The position numbers were made by a program, and so were the translations under genes. The notes under the pieces were generated by a model, which saw nothing but the letters and a program-made list of their open reading frames with translations, ran no database searches and was not told where the DNA came from. A stretch of DNA of 64,000 bases. It comes from Flavobacteriales bacterium (GTDB lineage: Bacteria > Bacteroidota > Bacteroidia > Flavobacteriales_E > Vicingaceae). The stretch is from the NCBI GenBank assembly GCA_018608405.1, contig JABAZP010000005.1, positions 62,001-126,000 on the forward strand, read 5' to 3'. Below, one piece after another: positions 17,767-26,742 of this stretch (the stretch's first letter is position 1; each line of letters opens with the position of its first letter).

Positions 17767-20427
17767 TTATTGCTTTTCTTGTAATATTTTTGAGTCCAAT
17801 ACGGTTATCGTTCCCTTAATAATTCTTGGTTTTTGAGGATCAAGGCTTAATTCAAACACTTCACAAACGTAAAAATAAACAGCTGAATTGACCTTAGTTT
17901 GATCTAGGTTTAGAGCTCTTCTTGCTTTCTCACCTCTAATGTTTTGGTGTTCGCCATTCCAATTAATATCAATGTTGTTAGTGCTAAAGACAAGTTCGCC
18001 CCATCTATTATAGATTTGAATTTGAATTGAGTCAACATTCTTGTACGGTTGAATCGGGACAAATAAATCATTTTTACCGTCGCCGTTTGGTGTGAAAACA
18101 TTAGGTAATTCATATACTGGGCAATAGGGTGCGCATTGAAATTCTGTTTCAATACTTTCATTTCCTGTTGAATCTACTGCAGTTACTGTATAACAACCTC
18201 CTACACTATCTGCCGGGGCTTGATAAGTGGTATCATTTAAATCGGTTGTTTCAAAAATTAACCTCTTGGCAGTTCTTCTATTTTCAGCAAAATAAACTCT
18301 ATAACTAGCGAGGTCAGGTGCACAATTTCGTTGAACATCATTCCAAGTGAGTTTTAAAAAGCCATCTTCGCACTCATTTTCTAATGAAAATATTGGACTG
18401 CAAGGCGATACATTATCTTCAGGCGTGGCGCAAGTTATTTGAGATGAATTAACGATTGGCTTTACCACACTGTTCAGGTTATACTCACCAATAGAGCGAA
18501 TGTAGTAACAATATTCATCACCATTTATCAAATTGAGGTCAGTATAAGTAGGTTTGTTAGTGCTTCCGATAGAATCAAATTGTGATGTTCCAGAAAGACT
18601 TCTGAAAATGTCATACCTTGAATTCTTCCATGGCGTATTGTCTGTCCACGTGAGCGTAATTTGCTCGTCACTGATGGATGTGCTTAAAAATAGTGACGCG
18701 GCTGTTGACGTTTTTCCAACTTCTTGCCTGCCATTTCCCAAGCTTAATAAGGAGATTTTAAATCTTCTGCTTCGACTTTCTGTGTCCGTATTGTTTAGGT
18801 TGAAAATAGTATCATCAATACTGTTCGTTGAGTCAATTAGTTGAGCAGGGCTCTCTTCATCGAAAATATGATACTTATATGGAGCGGGGAACGCAACTGT
18901 ATCAAATTTTTCTGGTGGAGACCAAGCTAAAAATAATTCTCCTAAGGTTGAAGAGGTACTCGTTATTGATACATTGGTAATGACAGGAATAATTTTCTCA
19001 ATTTCTGCACATACCTCATTCGAAGCATAACTTTCATCTCCGTCTGGATAGTATTTTGTAATCAAATAACAATACTTCTGCCCGGGAACTAACTCCTCGC
19101 CACTATTGTCATCATTATAAAATCGCACGCTAACATCATTAATTATTGCAATTCGCTCGTATTGTATGCCATCAGGAACTCCCGGTATACAATTCGAGGA
19201 AACAAAACCGGAAGAGTCTCTTCTTCTGTAAACATAATAGCCGCTTGCATTTGGACATTCTAGGTTATCCCAATTCAAAGAAATTGATTTCCCTGTAGCC
19301 TGCGCTGTGGCATTTTTTGGTCCGGGAGAAATAACTCGGATATTAAGACTCTTAAAATTTACTAGGTTGACAGACCCTCTGGCTTCGGCGTTGTCTTCTG
19401 CTCGCAAGTTAAGGGTATAATTATTTTTTCTAACGTCATCACAGGTGGTGTTCCATTCAAAGCTTGTATTTACGGGATTAGAAGCGTTCTGTACGATAAA
19501 ATTTGTTCTCTGATTTATGGGTGATTCTAGTAATTCCCCCGAAGCAGTAAGTGTAACCTGATCTGATGGGTCAGAGTCGGAGCTGCTTATCTGAGTAATT
19601 AGTCGAGTTCCTGCTTCTACACAAATCAAATCACTAGAAAAAATCGCTGGTGCTGTATTGTTGCAATTGCCCTCTACTAATATTTGAATGTCTCGGAGGA
19701 CACTTCCAACTTTAAACCCTCTTCGAAACTCGGTAATTACGATAGCGACGTTGTAAATCCCGGTTTGAACAGGAGTATCCCACATTAAATCTCCTGTAAT
19801 AGCATCAATTGAAAAGCTATTTGAAGCTTGGGGAAAAGTAAAGTTTGGAGCTATTACATCTCTTGCTGCTTTACTCGGAGCAAGAGCATAGGACAATGAA
19901 TCTTGGCCATCGGGATCAAAGGCCCCGGGGTTATAGATAAACTTAATTCCTGCACAGGCACGGTCAATAGGGTCGTTTCTAAGTTGTACTGAGTTGTTTT
20001 CATCGCCAGTAAAGGCGGGTATTGTCAATTCGGATTGAATGGTAAATGGAACGTTAATTGAATTACTCATGTTCAATACATTCGCATTTCTGTTTGGATC
20101 CTCTACGGATATTCGATAAGTGAAAGCCGGTCCTGGAAACGTATGTGTTGCTTTCCAAACTCGCTTAAGTATCGGGAAAGGATTAGAAGCTATTTGTGTC
20201 TGATTGTTTAAGTTAATTGAATCTAACTTTGTGTTGTCTCCCCAATTTACTTCTATCTCCCTGCGTTCTATTGCCGGGCTATTTCCGTCAGCGTATATTG
20301 TAAAGGTAAATTCATAAGTTAAGCCGCTAATATGACGGTATGTAATCTCTCCTGCAAGATTATGTGTAGCATAGCTTGAAATTGCTACGAACAACAAAAA
20401 AATAAAGCCGAAGAGTTTACGAATCAT
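17767..20427 (-). CDS. Giant secreted FnIII-like protein with gliding-motility C-terminal domain (type B T9SS substrate)
   Basis: This 886-residue protein has a signal peptide (about 1-20, ending SSYA). The N-terminal module starts HNLAGEITYRHISG and ends with a cadherin-like unit: DPDGQDSLSYAL, then SFSIDAITGDLMW and ITEFRRGFKVGSVLRDIQI. Four fibronectin-III-like segments follow at about 365-780, each ending with phrases such as GQKYCYLIT, GDEYCYYIRS or GGCYTVTA. The tail is a CHU_C domain (NVFTPNGDGKNDLFVPI, IYNRWGELVFS, VYFYVCEV, KGTITVL). Between NWNGEH and VYFY it carries a longer insert than its two relatives, with a basic segment EKARRALNLDQTK. Exported by T9SS, probably surface-bound. 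It lies between mqnC (13-base gap) and ribE (0 gap). Confidence 0.87.
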   Translation of the reverse strand: MIRKLFGFIFLLFVAISSYATHNLAGEITYRHISGLTYEFTFTIYADGNSPAIERREIEVNWGDNTKLDSINLNNQTQIASNPFPILKRVWKATHTFPGPAFTYRISVEDPNRNANVLNMSNSINVPFTIQSELTIPAFTGDENNSVQLRNDPIDRACAGIKFIYNPGAFDPDGQDSLSYALAPSKAARDVIAPNFTFPQASNSFSIDAITGDLMWDTPVQTGIYNVAIVITEFRRGFKVGSVLRDIQILVEGNCNNTAPAIFSSDLICVEAGTRLITQISSSDSDPSDQVTLTASGELLESPINQRTNFIVQNASNPVNTSFEWNTTCDDVRKNNYTLNLRAEDNAEARGSVNLVNFKSLNIRVISPGPKNATAQATGKSISLNWDNLECPNASGYYVYRRRDSSGFVSSNCIPGVPDGIQYERIAIINDVSVRFYNDDNSGEELVPGQKYCYLITKYYPDGDESYASNEVCAEIEKIIPVITNVSITSTSSTLGELFLAWSPPEKFDTVAFPAPYKYHIFDEESPAQLIDSTNSIDDTIFNLNNTDTESRSRRFKISLLSLGNGRQEVGKTSTAASLFLSTSISDEQITLTWTDNTPWKNSRYDIFRSLSGTSQFDSIGSTNKPTYTDLNLINGDEYCYYIRSIGEYNLNSVVKPIVNSSQITCATPEDNVSPCSPIFSLENECEDGFLKLTWNDVQRNCAPDLASYRVYFAENRRTAKRLIFETTDLNDTTYQAPADSVGGCYTVTAVDSTGNESIETEFQCAPYCPVYELPNVFTPNGDGKNDLFVPIQPYKNVDSIQIQIYNRWGELVFSTNNIDINWNGEHQNIRGEKARRALNLDQTKVNSAVYFYVCEVFELSLDPQKPRIIKGTITVLDSKILQEKQ

Positions 20428-20440
20428 ATACAGTTAGACG

Positions 20441-21565
20441 TCAATAGTTAATAACTTGTTGCTCGATGTTTTGAGGTAATTCTCGGTACTCATATTGCTG
20501 GGTTCTCAGTTGAGGTATGAAGCCTGCTTCCCGAATTGCATCTTGTATTCCATCGGCAGTAAAGCGGTGAGGAGCACCTGCAACTGAAACTACATTTTCT
20601 TCTATCATAATTGACCCCATATCGTTAGCTCCTGAATGTAAGCAAATTTGAGCTACTTCTTTCCCAACTGTTAGCCAACTCGCTTGAATGTTTTCCACGT
20701 TTGGAAGCATAACTCTAGAAATAGCAATCATTCTAATGTATTCGTCTGCAGAGACATTATTGCTAACACCTTTTAACCTTTTTAGTAAGGTGCCATCATC
20801 TTGGAAGGGCCATGGGATAAAAGCTAAAAACCCTTTTGCATGTTTCGGTTTCTCACTTTGTATTTCTCTTAACCATACTAAATGTTCAAAACGCTCTTCT
20901 AATGTCTCAATGTGACCAAACATCATGGTGGCAGATGTGGTAATATCCAATTGATGTGCTGCCCTCATTACATCTAACCACTCTTTTCCAGTGCATTTCC
21001 CTTTTGAAATGAGCCTACGTACTCTGTCATTGAGAATTTCTGCACCTGCTCCCGGAAGCGAATCTAAGCCCGCTTCTTTTAGTTGTCTTAGTACTTCAAT
21101 GTGACTTAAACCTTCAAGCTTACAGATATGCGCAATTTCAGGTGGTCCTAAGGCATGCAGTTTTAGATTTGGATAAAGACTTTTGAGCTCTTTAAATAAC
21201 CCACAGTAATAGTCTAAACCTAAATCAGGGTGATGTCCGCCTTGCAGCAGCAATTGTTCACCTCCGTATTTTATGAGCTCATCTATCTTTTCTTTGTATT
21301 GAGCTATCGTTGTTACATATGCTTCTTTATGGCCGGGAATTCTGAAAAAGTTACAAAACTTGCAGTTTGCTAAACAAACATTGGTAGTGTTTGCGTTTCT
21401 ATCAATAATCCAAGTGACTTCCTCGTTGCCCTTTTTTTCAATTTTTAATTGATTGGCAACAAAGGCCAAGTCAGCTGTTGCAGCATTTGTAAATAAAAAC
21501 TGGCCTTCTTCTGCGCTTAAAAATTCTTTTTTTAATGCTTTACTTAATAAATCTTCTGTGTTCAA
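20441..21565 (-). CDS. mqnC: Cyclic dehypoxanthinyl futalosine synthase (menaquinone, futalosine route)
   Basis: This 374-residue radical SAM enzyme has the cluster motif C64-x3-C68-x2-C71 (CLANCKFC). Blocks that separate MqnC from MqnE are present: VTWIIDRNANTTNVC, LLLQGGHHPDLGLDYY, KLHALGPPEIAHI, GLDSLPGAGAEIL, and FIPWPFQ. The enzyme converts dehypoxanthine futalosine to the cyclic form. The start is TTG at 21565, as there is no ATG in the right place and NTEDLLSKAL matches the usual family N-terminus. A TACATTTG box sits two bases before that start. It heads a minus-strand run with a giant secreted protein and ribE. Confidence 0.92.
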   Translation of the reverse strand: MNTEDLLSKALKKEFLSAEEGQFLFTNAATADLAFVANQLKIEKKGNEEVTWIIDRNANTTNVCLANCKFCNFFRIPGHKEAYVTTIAQYKEKIDELIKYGGEQLLLQGGHHPDLGLDYYCGLFKELKSLYPNLKLHALGPPEIAHICKLEGLSHIEVLRQLKEAGLDSLPGAGAEILNDRVRRLISKGKCTGKEWLDVMRAAHQLDITTSATMMFGHIETLEERFEHLVWLREIQSEKPKHAKGFLAFIPWPFQDDGTLLKRLKGVSNNVSADEYIRMIAISRVMLPNVENIQASWLTVGKEVAQICLHSGANDMGSIMIEENVVSVAGAPHRFTADGIQDAIREAGFIPQLRTQQYEYRELPQNIEQQVINY

Positions 21566-21567
21566 TG

Positions 21568-21575
21568 CAAATGTA
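21568..21575 (-). promoter_or_regulatory. Possible -7 box (TACATTTG) immediately before mqnC
   Basis: TACATTTG on the minus strand matches TAnnTTTG and ends 2 bases before the TTG start. If used, the message would have almost no leader. No good -33 element is seen. Confidence 0.35.
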
Positions 21576-21612
21576 TTTGAATGATAACTGAAATTGTCCG
21601 TGTTAATTGTGT

Positions 21613-21620
21613 TAGTTTTG
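21613..21620 (+). promoter_or_regulatory. Probable -7 box (TAGTTTTG) for pdxA
   Basis: TAGTTTTG matches the consensus, with a TTG at 21594-21596 as a possible -33 element (16-base spacing). It lies about 78 bases upstream of the pdxA ATG in the mqnC/pdxA divergent gap. Confidence 0.4.
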
Positions 21621-21698
21621 TAGCTGTAAAATTACGCATTAAAGCCACTTCTACGCTATTAACAGCGGGACATATGGCTTGTTCAATGGAAATGTAAA

Positions 21699-22757
21699 AT
21701 GACAAAGACAAAATCAACAAAAACTAAACTTGGTATTTCGATAGGAGACCCTAACGGAATTGGAATTGAGGTAATTCTGCGAACGTTGGCGGATAATAGA
21801 TTGATGGAGTTATTTACGCCAATTATTTTCGGAGGGAAGAGTATTATTTTAAGTCAGACGAAAACATTTCAATTTCAAGACCTTAAATTCAACTTTATTG
21901 AGTCTGTTGAAGATGCAAAGAACGGGCAGATTAATGTGGTTACCGTTTGTGATGAGTCTTTTGAACAGAACTTTGGAAATGAATCGGGTGAAGCAGGGAA
22001 GATATCTTTTGAGTCTCTTTCGGCGGCAGTAAAAAGTTTGAAGTCAAATGAGATTAATGCCTTAGTTACTGCCCCAATTAATAAAAATGCCATTCAATCT
22101 GCAGATTTTGAATTTCCGGGACATACTGAATATTTACAGCAGCAAGATGAGGCTAGCGATTCGTTGATGTTGATGTTGAGCGATAGTGCTCGAATTGGTG
22201 TGGTAACTGGACATGTGCCGTTAGCGGAAGTAGGAAAACAATTGACGGATGAGCTTATTTTGGCAAAGTTGACTATTTTAAATAAGAGTTTAAAAGAAGA
22301 TTTTAGTATTCGAAAACCAAAAATTGCAGTTATGGGGTTGAATCCTCACGCTGGAGACAATGGGCTTTTTGGGAAAGAAGAGCAAGAATTAATTATTCCT
22401 GCAATCAATCAAGCAAAAAGTATTGGGATTTTAGCCTTTGGACCGTATGCCGCAGATGGCTTCTTTGGTTCTAACGCCTACGCCAAATTCGATGGTATTC
22501 TTGCCATGTATCACGATCAAGGTTTAATACCTGCGAAAAGTTTTTCTTTTGGATCAGGAGTCAATTTTACAGCCGGACTTTCTTTTATTAGAACATCACC
22601 TGATCATGGCACCGCATTTGAAATATCAGGTCAAGGTGTTGCAGATGAAGGGTCGTTTAGAACTGCACTTTACACTGCAATTGAGTTGTGTAAAAACAGA
22701 GAATTAAATGCTGAGTTAGCAGAAGGGGCTTTAGTTGTAAATAAAAGTCGGAATTAG
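21699..22757 (+). CDS. pdxA: 4-hydroxythreonine-4-phosphate dehydrogenase
   Basis: PdxA (352 residues) oxidises 4-phosphohydroxythreonine in vitamin B6 synthesis, giving the substrate used by PdxJ. Family blocks seen are GISIGDPNGIGIEVILR at residues 12-28, ALVTAPINKNAI near 125, the metal-site FPGHTEYL near 142, GLNPHAGDNGLFG near 215, and DGILAMYHDQGLIPAKSFSFGSGVNFTAGL with the second metal His. Full length. The start has a lysine/threonine-rich leader (TKTKSTKTKLG), and a slightly later start cannot be excluded. It stands just before the yceD-rpmF-fabH-accBC genes, which have their own promoter box. Confidence 0.96.
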   Translation: MTKTKSTKTKLGISIGDPNGIGIEVILRTLADNRLMELFTPIIFGGKSIILSQTKTFQFQDLKFNFIESVEDAKNGQINVVTVCDESFEQNFGNESGEAGKISFESLSAAVKSLKSNEINALVTAPINKNAIQSADFEFPGHTEYLQQQDEASDSLMLMLSDSARIGVVTGHVPLAEVGKQLTDELILAKLTILNKSLKEDFSIRKPKIAVMGLNPHAGDNGLFGKEEQELIIPAINQAKSIGILAFGPYAADGFFGSNAYAKFDGILAMYHDQGLIPAKSFSFGSGVNFTAGLSFIRTSPDHGTAFEISGQGVADEGSFRTALYTAIELCKNRELNAELAEGALVVNKSRN

Positions 22758-22779
22758 TAGTTAGGAAGTATTATTTTGT

Positions 22780-22787
22780 TAAATTTG
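22780..22787 (+). promoter_or_regulatory. Probable -7 box (TAAATTTG) for yceD-rpmF-fabH-accBC
   Basis: TAAATTTG matches TAnnTTTG exactly, 23 bases before the DUF177 start. A -33 element is not obvious. It suggests this block can be transcribed apart from pdxA. Confidence 0.42.
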
Positions 22788-22810
22788 CCGACTTCTTTTT
22801 TGGGAAGATA

Positions 22811-23338
22811 ATGATGAAGAAAGAGAAACAAAAATTGATAATTCCCTTTGTAGGCTTGAAGCCGGGGTTACATCGGTTTGAATTTGAGATAGATTCTACG
22901 TTCTTTGAGCAATTTGATTACTCAATAATAAAAGAGGGAGACTTTAAGATTAAAGTTGATTTTGAAAAGAAAAAGAATCTTTTTAATTTGAATTTTAAGA
23001 TAAAGGGAAAAATTACTGCAAGTTGTGATCGGTGTTTAGAGCCGCTAACACTTAAAGTAAAGGGAGAGGAGAGCTTGATTGTTAAGTTTGGAGAAACAAC
23101 TTTTAATGAAACAGATGAAATTAAAGTTATTTCACCTGCGGAGTACGAGCTGGATTTAACAAATGATATTTATCAATATGCTCACTTGTTAATGCCGACA
23201 AAAGTGACCCACGAGAACAAAAAGGATTGTAATCCTGAAATTATTGAGCAGTTATATAAGCTTACAACAAAACAAGAAAGTAAAAAAGTAGACCCACGAT
23301 GGGCTGCCTTATCAAAATTAAAAGATAAAAGCGAATAA
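22811..23338 (+). CDS. YceD/DUF177 family protein
   Basis: This 175-residue cytoplasmic protein of the DUF177 (YceD) family is almost always encoded just before ribosomal protein L32. The family core is visible as SCDRCLEPLTLKVKGEESLIVKF (about residues 75-97), with a CxxC pair, followed by an acidic stretch and ELDLTNDIYQYAHLLMP. In other bacteria YceD has been linked to 23S rRNA metabolism and it is coregulated with rpmF. The C-terminus DPRWAALSKLKDK is also typical. The first two codons are both ATG, and either could be used. Confidence 0.9.
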   Translation: MMKKEKQKLIIPFVGLKPGLHRFEFEIDSTFFEQFDYSIIKEGDFKIKVDFEKKKNLFNLNFKIKGKITASCDRCLEPLTLKVKGEESLIVKFGETTFNETDEIKVISPAEYELDLTNDIYQYAHLLMPTKVTHENKKDCNPEIIEQLYKLTTKQESKKVDPRWAALSKLKDKSE

Positions 23339-23350
23339 AATTATAAGATT

Positions 23351-23539
23351 ATGGCACATCCTAAACGAAAGATATCCAAAACGAGAAGAGACAAGAGAAG
23401 AACGCACTATAAAGCTGAAGCTCCAACAATTGCGACTTGTCCAACAACTGGCATGCCGCACCTGTATCACAGAGCACACTGGTATGAAGGGAAGCTTTAT
23501 TACAAAGGGAAAGTGGTGATGGAAAAGGCAGAAGCTTAA
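23351..23539 (+). CDS. rpmF: 50S ribosomal protein L32
   Basis: This 62-residue basic protein has the L32 opening [21 protein letters not shown] and the conserved [18 protein letters not shown] region. L32 sits in the large subunit near the peptidyl-transferase region. Many L32 proteins carry a four-cysteine zinc ribbon; here only Cys30 remains, so this looks like a zinc-independent form. It follows the DUF177 gene by 12 bases. Two hairpins lie between it and fabH. Confidence 0.97.
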   Translation: MAHPKRKISKTRRDKRRTHYKAEAPTIATCPTTGMPHLYHRAHWYEGKLYYKGKVVMEKAEA

Positions 23540-23560
23540 TTTTCTAAATAAATTTTTTTG

Positions 23561-23596
23561 AAGGTGGACTATGCAAGTAGTTCACCTTTTGTTTTT
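23561..23596 (+). terminator. Hairpin with T-run after rpmF (terminator or attenuator)
   Basis: AAGGTGGACTA at 23561-23571 pairs with TAGTTCACCTT at 23578-23588 (11 pairs including one G-U) over the loop TGCAAG. TTTTGTTTTT follows. A second stem (AAAAGCT 23611-23617 with AGCTTTT 23628-23634) lies just downstream. Since fabH continues on the same strand, partial termination is plausible. Confidence 0.6.
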
Positions 23597-23688
23597 AACA
23601 GCTTTTATTGAAAAGCTTCTTGCTTTGAGCTTTTATTACTTCTAAGAATGGAGTACATTAGCCACCTTAAAACATTTATAATCGCAGA

Positions 23689-24687
23689 ATGAGTAAAATC
23701 CGAGCAGCAGTAACTTCAGTTGGAGGTTACGTTCCTGAATACAAGTTGACCAACAAAGTTTTGGAAACCATGGTTGACACAAATGACGAGTGGATCATGT
23801 CTAGGACGGGAATCAAGGAAAGGAGAATATTAAAAGGAGAAGGGCTTGGCACTTCAGATATGGCAGTAGAAGCAGTAAATGAGCTTTTGAAAAAAAGAGG
23901 GATTTCTGCTGATGAGATTGATTTGTTGATTTGTTGTACAGTTACTCCGGATTTAGTATTTCCTGCTACAGCAAATATTATTACTGATAAAATAGGAGCA
24001 AGTAATGCTTTTGGTTTTGATTTAATGGCTGCATGCTCAGGGTTTTTATACGGTGTCACAACGGGCTCTAAATACATTGAATCAGGAGCTTGTAAAAAAG
24101 TGATAGTAGTGGGGGCAGACAAGATGTCTTCCATAGTTGATTACGAAGACCGTCAAACTTGTATTATTTTTGGAGACGGTTGTGGGGCAGTTTTGTTAGA
24201 GCCAACGGAAGAGGACTTTGGAGTGATGGATACCATTATGAAAAGTGATGGTTCGGGTCGAGTGCATTTACATCAAAAAGCAGGTGGCTCAGTTAAGCCT
24301 GCAAGTCATGCAACGGTTGACGCTAAGGAGCACTTTATTTACCAAGAAGGCCAAGCTGTTTTTAAATTTGCTGTAACAAATATGGCAGATGTTTCAGCGG
24401 AAATCATGGAGCGCAACAATTTATCAAGTGATGATATTCGATTCCTAGTGCCACACCAAGCGAACAAAAGAATTATTGATGCTACCGCCAGAAGAATGGG
24501 CGTAGGAGAAGATAAGGTGATGCTAAATATTGAAAAATATGGCAATACGACCAGTGGAACTATTCCTCTCTGCTTGTGGGAATGGGAAAAACAATTAAAA
24601 AAAGGGGACAATTTAATTCTTTCTGCTTTTGGTGGAGGATTTACTTGGGGTTCTATCTATTTAAAATGGGCCTACGATAGCAAGTAA
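23689..24687 (+). CDS. fabH: Beta-ketoacyl-ACP synthase III
   Basis: FabH (332 residues) starts fatty acid synthesis by condensing acetyl-CoA (or branched acyl-CoA) with malonyl-ACP. The catalytic triad is visible: Cys116 in [10 protein letters not shown], His in VPHQANKRI near residue 255, and Asn in [12 protein letters not shown] near 285. The N-terminal [17 protein letters not shown] is typical. It precedes accB and accC, so the block makes malonyl-CoA precursors and uses them. plsX, found between rpmF and fabH in many bacteria, is absent here. A hairpin after rpmF may set the ratio of ribosomal protein to lipid enzyme. Confidence 0.97.
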   Translation: MSKIRAAVTSVGGYVPEYKLTNKVLETMVDTNDEWIMSRTGIKERRILKGEGLGTSDMAVEAVNELLKKRGISADEIDLLICCTVTPDLVFPATANIITDKIGASNAFGFDLMAACSGFLYGVTTGSKYIESGACKKVIVVGADKMSSIVDYEDRQTCIIFGDGCGAVLLEPTEEDFGVMDTIMKSDGSGRVHLHQKAGGSVKPASHATVDAKEHFIYQEGQAVFKFAVTNMADVSAEIMERNNLSSDDIRFLVPHQANKRIIDATARRMGVGEDKVMLNIEKYGNTTSGTIPLCLWEWEKQLKKGDNLILSAFGGGFTWGSIYLKWAYDSK

Positions 24688-24747
24688 TAATTATACTTTT
24701 CAAGATATTTTATAAATTTAACGACATAATTAAAAGAATTACGACCT

Positions 24748-25272
24748 ATGAAAGTTAGTGAAATTCAAGAACTGATTAAATTCGTTTCAAAATCAGGTGT
24801 AAGTGAAGTTGAAATTGAACACAAAGATTTTAAAATCAATATAAAAACACCTCCTTATAGAAAAGGGAAGGGGGTTGAACCTACTGCGCCTCAGCAGCAA
24901 ATGGTCCCTCAAATGATGCCGGCTCAGATGCAACAAATGCCAGCTCAAATGCCTGTGGCGGCAGCTCCGGCACCTGCTGCTCCTGCTGCGCCAGCAGCTG
25001 AAGCTCCAAAAGCTGATGAAAATGCCAATTACATTGAGATTAAATCTCCAATGATTGGGACCTTTTATAGAAAACCTTCACCTGATAAGGAAGAGTTTGC
25101 AAAAGTTGGTGATGTGATTAGTGAAGGAGACACAGTTTGTGTTATTGAAGCTATGAAGTTATTCAACGAAATAGAAAGTGAAGTAAGTGGAAAAATAGTG
25201 AAGGTGTTGGTTGACGATACAACTCCTGTTGAATACGACCAAGTTTTATTTTTAGTTGATCCTGCAGGTTAA
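24748..25272 (+). CDS. accB: Acetyl-CoA carboxylase biotin carboxyl carrier protein
   Basis: This 174-residue protein has three parts. The N-terminal domain (about 1-35) resembles other AccB leaders ([18 protein letters not shown]). A flexible linker rich in Gln, Met, Pro and Ala follows (about 45-90), and the biotinyl domain takes up the last 80 residues. The biotin attachment motif EAMKLFNE has Lys137. It carries CO2 between biotin carboxylase (accC, next gene) and the carboxyltransferase, whose accA and accD genes are not in this window. The linker has MPAQM/APAP repeats, which is ordinary for AccB. Confidence 0.97.
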   Translation: MKVSEIQELIKFVSKSGVSEVEIEHKDFKINIKTPPYRKGKGVEPTAPQQQMVPQMMPAQMQQMPAQMPVAAAPAPAAPAAPAAEAPKADENANYIEIKSPMIGTFYRKPSPDKEEFAKVGDVISEGDTVCVIEAMKLFNEIESEVSGKIVKVLVDDTTPVEYDQVLFLVDPAG

Positions 25273-25304
25273 TCCCTGTTTCTTTTCATTTAATACGTAG
25301 AAAT

Positions 25305-26654
25305 ATGTTTAAGAAAATATTAATTGCCAATAGAGGAGAAATTGCTCTACGGGTAATTCGTACTTGTAAAGAAATGGGCATTAAAACGGTGGCTGTTTAC
25401 TCTACTGCTGATGCTGATAGTTTACATGTACGATTCGCAGATGAGGCAGTTTGTATTGGACCTCCTTCAAGTACCGATTCGTATTTGAAGATGACCAATA
25501 TTATCGCTGCTGCAGAAATTACTAATGCAGATGCCATTCATCCCGGTTATGGGTTTTTGTCAGAGAATGCAAAATTTTCAAAGATTTGTGGAGAACATGC
25601 CATAAAGTTTATTGGTGCTTCTCCAGAAATGATTGATGGCATGGGTGACAAAGCTTCTGCAAAAGCAACCATGATTAAAGCAGGAGTTCCAACTGTTCCA
25701 GGTGTGGAAGGTTTGATGAAGGATTTGCAACATGCAAAAGACTCTGCCAAAAAAATTGGTTATCCAGTTATGATGAAGGCAACTGCCGGTGGCGGTGGTA
25801 AAGGAATGCGAATCATTCGTTCGGAAGAAGGAATGGAAGCTGCTTGGGAAAGCGCGCGCCAAGAATCACTAGCTGCTTTTGGCAACAACGGAATGTACAT
25901 GGAAAAGTATATTGAAGAGCCTCGCCATATTGAAATTCAGGTTGCAGGAGACCAATTTGGCAATTATTGCCACATGTCTGAGCGCGATTGTTCAATTCAA
26001 AGAAGACATCAAAAACTAGTGGAAGAAACGCCATCACCTTTTATGACTGCGAAGTTGAGAAAAGCAATGGGAGAAGCTTCTGTTAAAGCTGCAGCAGCGG
26101 TAAAATATGAAGGTGTTGGAACTGTTGAATACTTAGTTGATAAGGATCGGAACTTCTACTTCATGGAAATGAACACTCGAATTCAAGTGGAGCATACCAT
26201 TACTGAAGAGGTAATTAACTTTGACCTGATTAAAGAGCAAATTAAGATTGCTGCAGGGCATAAAATTTCTGGGAAGAACTATGAGCCTAAAATGCACGCT
26301 ATTCAGTGTAGGATAAATGCTGAGGATCCTGAAAATGGATTTAGACCTAGTCCTGGAGCAATTACTACCTATCACGCACCTGGCGGGCACGGTATTCGAA
26401 TTGATACGCATGTTTATGCAGGATACGCTATTCCTCCATTCTATGACTCGATGATTTCTAAATTGATTACGGTTGCACAAACGAGGGAAGAAGCAATCTT
26501 GAAAATGGAGAGAGCGCTGAGTGAATATGTAATAGAAGGAATTAAAACTACCATTCCATTCCACAGACAGCTAATGCAAGATCCTCTATTTAGAGAAGGG
26601 AATTGTACTACAAAATTTATGGAAACCTTTGAATACAAAGCACCAAAGGATTAG
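25305..26654 (+). CDS. accC: Acetyl-CoA carboxylase biotin carboxylase subunit
   Basis: This 449-residue ATP-grasp enzyme carboxylates biotin on AccB using bicarbonate and ATP. Family blocks in order are [46 protein letters not shown], the glycine-rich [32 protein letters not shown], and [15 protein letters not shown] with the catalytic Glu, Asn and Arg residues. The C-terminal domain contains CRINAEDP. Full length. It ends a five-gene plus-strand block and is followed by a strong bidirectional terminator. Confidence 0.98.
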   Translation: MFKKILIANRGEIALRVIRTCKEMGIKTVAVYSTADADSLHVRFADEAVCIGPPSSTDSYLKMTNIIAAAEITNADAIHPGYGFLSENAKFSKICGEHAIKFIGASPEMIDGMGDKASAKATMIKAGVPTVPGVEGLMKDLQHAKDSAKKIGYPVMMKATAGGGGKGMRIIRSEEGMEAAWESARQESLAAFGNNGMYMEKYIEEPRHIEIQVAGDQFGNYCHMSERDCSIQRRHQKLVEETPSPFMTAKLRKAMGEASVKAAAAVKYEGVGTVEYLVDKDRNFYFMEMNTRIQVEHTITEEVINFDLIKEQIKIAAGHKISGKNYEPKMHAIQCRINAEDPENGFRPSPGAITTYHAPGGHGIRIDTHVYAGYAIPPFYDSMISKLITVAQTREEAILKMERALSEYVIEGIKTTIPFHRQLMQDPLFREGNCTTKFMETFEYKAPKD

Positions 26655-26678
26655 TAGTATTACTACTTATTAAAATCG

Positions 26679-26717
26679 AAAAAGCCCTAAGGAGATTGTT
26701 TCTTCTTAGGGCTTTTT
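26679..26717. terminator. Bidirectional rho-independent terminator between accC and korB
   Basis: AAAAAGCCCTAAG (26679-26691) and CTTAGGGCTTTTT (26705-26717) form a perfect 13-base stem with A/T tails on both sides and a 13-base loop. It can stop accC transcription on the plus strand and korB transcription on the minus strand. Confidence 0.92.
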
Positions 26718-26742
26718 AATAATTACGTTTAGCTTACCGAAT

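Noticed and set aside
22811-22817. Double ATG at the DUF177 start as a sign of a frameshift or regulation
   Set aside because: Both codons are in frame and differ by one residue; nothing else supports regulation.
24880-25010. Gln/Met/Pro/Ala-rich repeat in accB as a low-complexity expansion
   Set aside because: This is the normal flexible linker of biotin carrier proteins.
25900-26560. Long minus-strand open frames inside accC
   Set aside because: They are shadows of a strongly conserved gene on the plus strand and have no family features.
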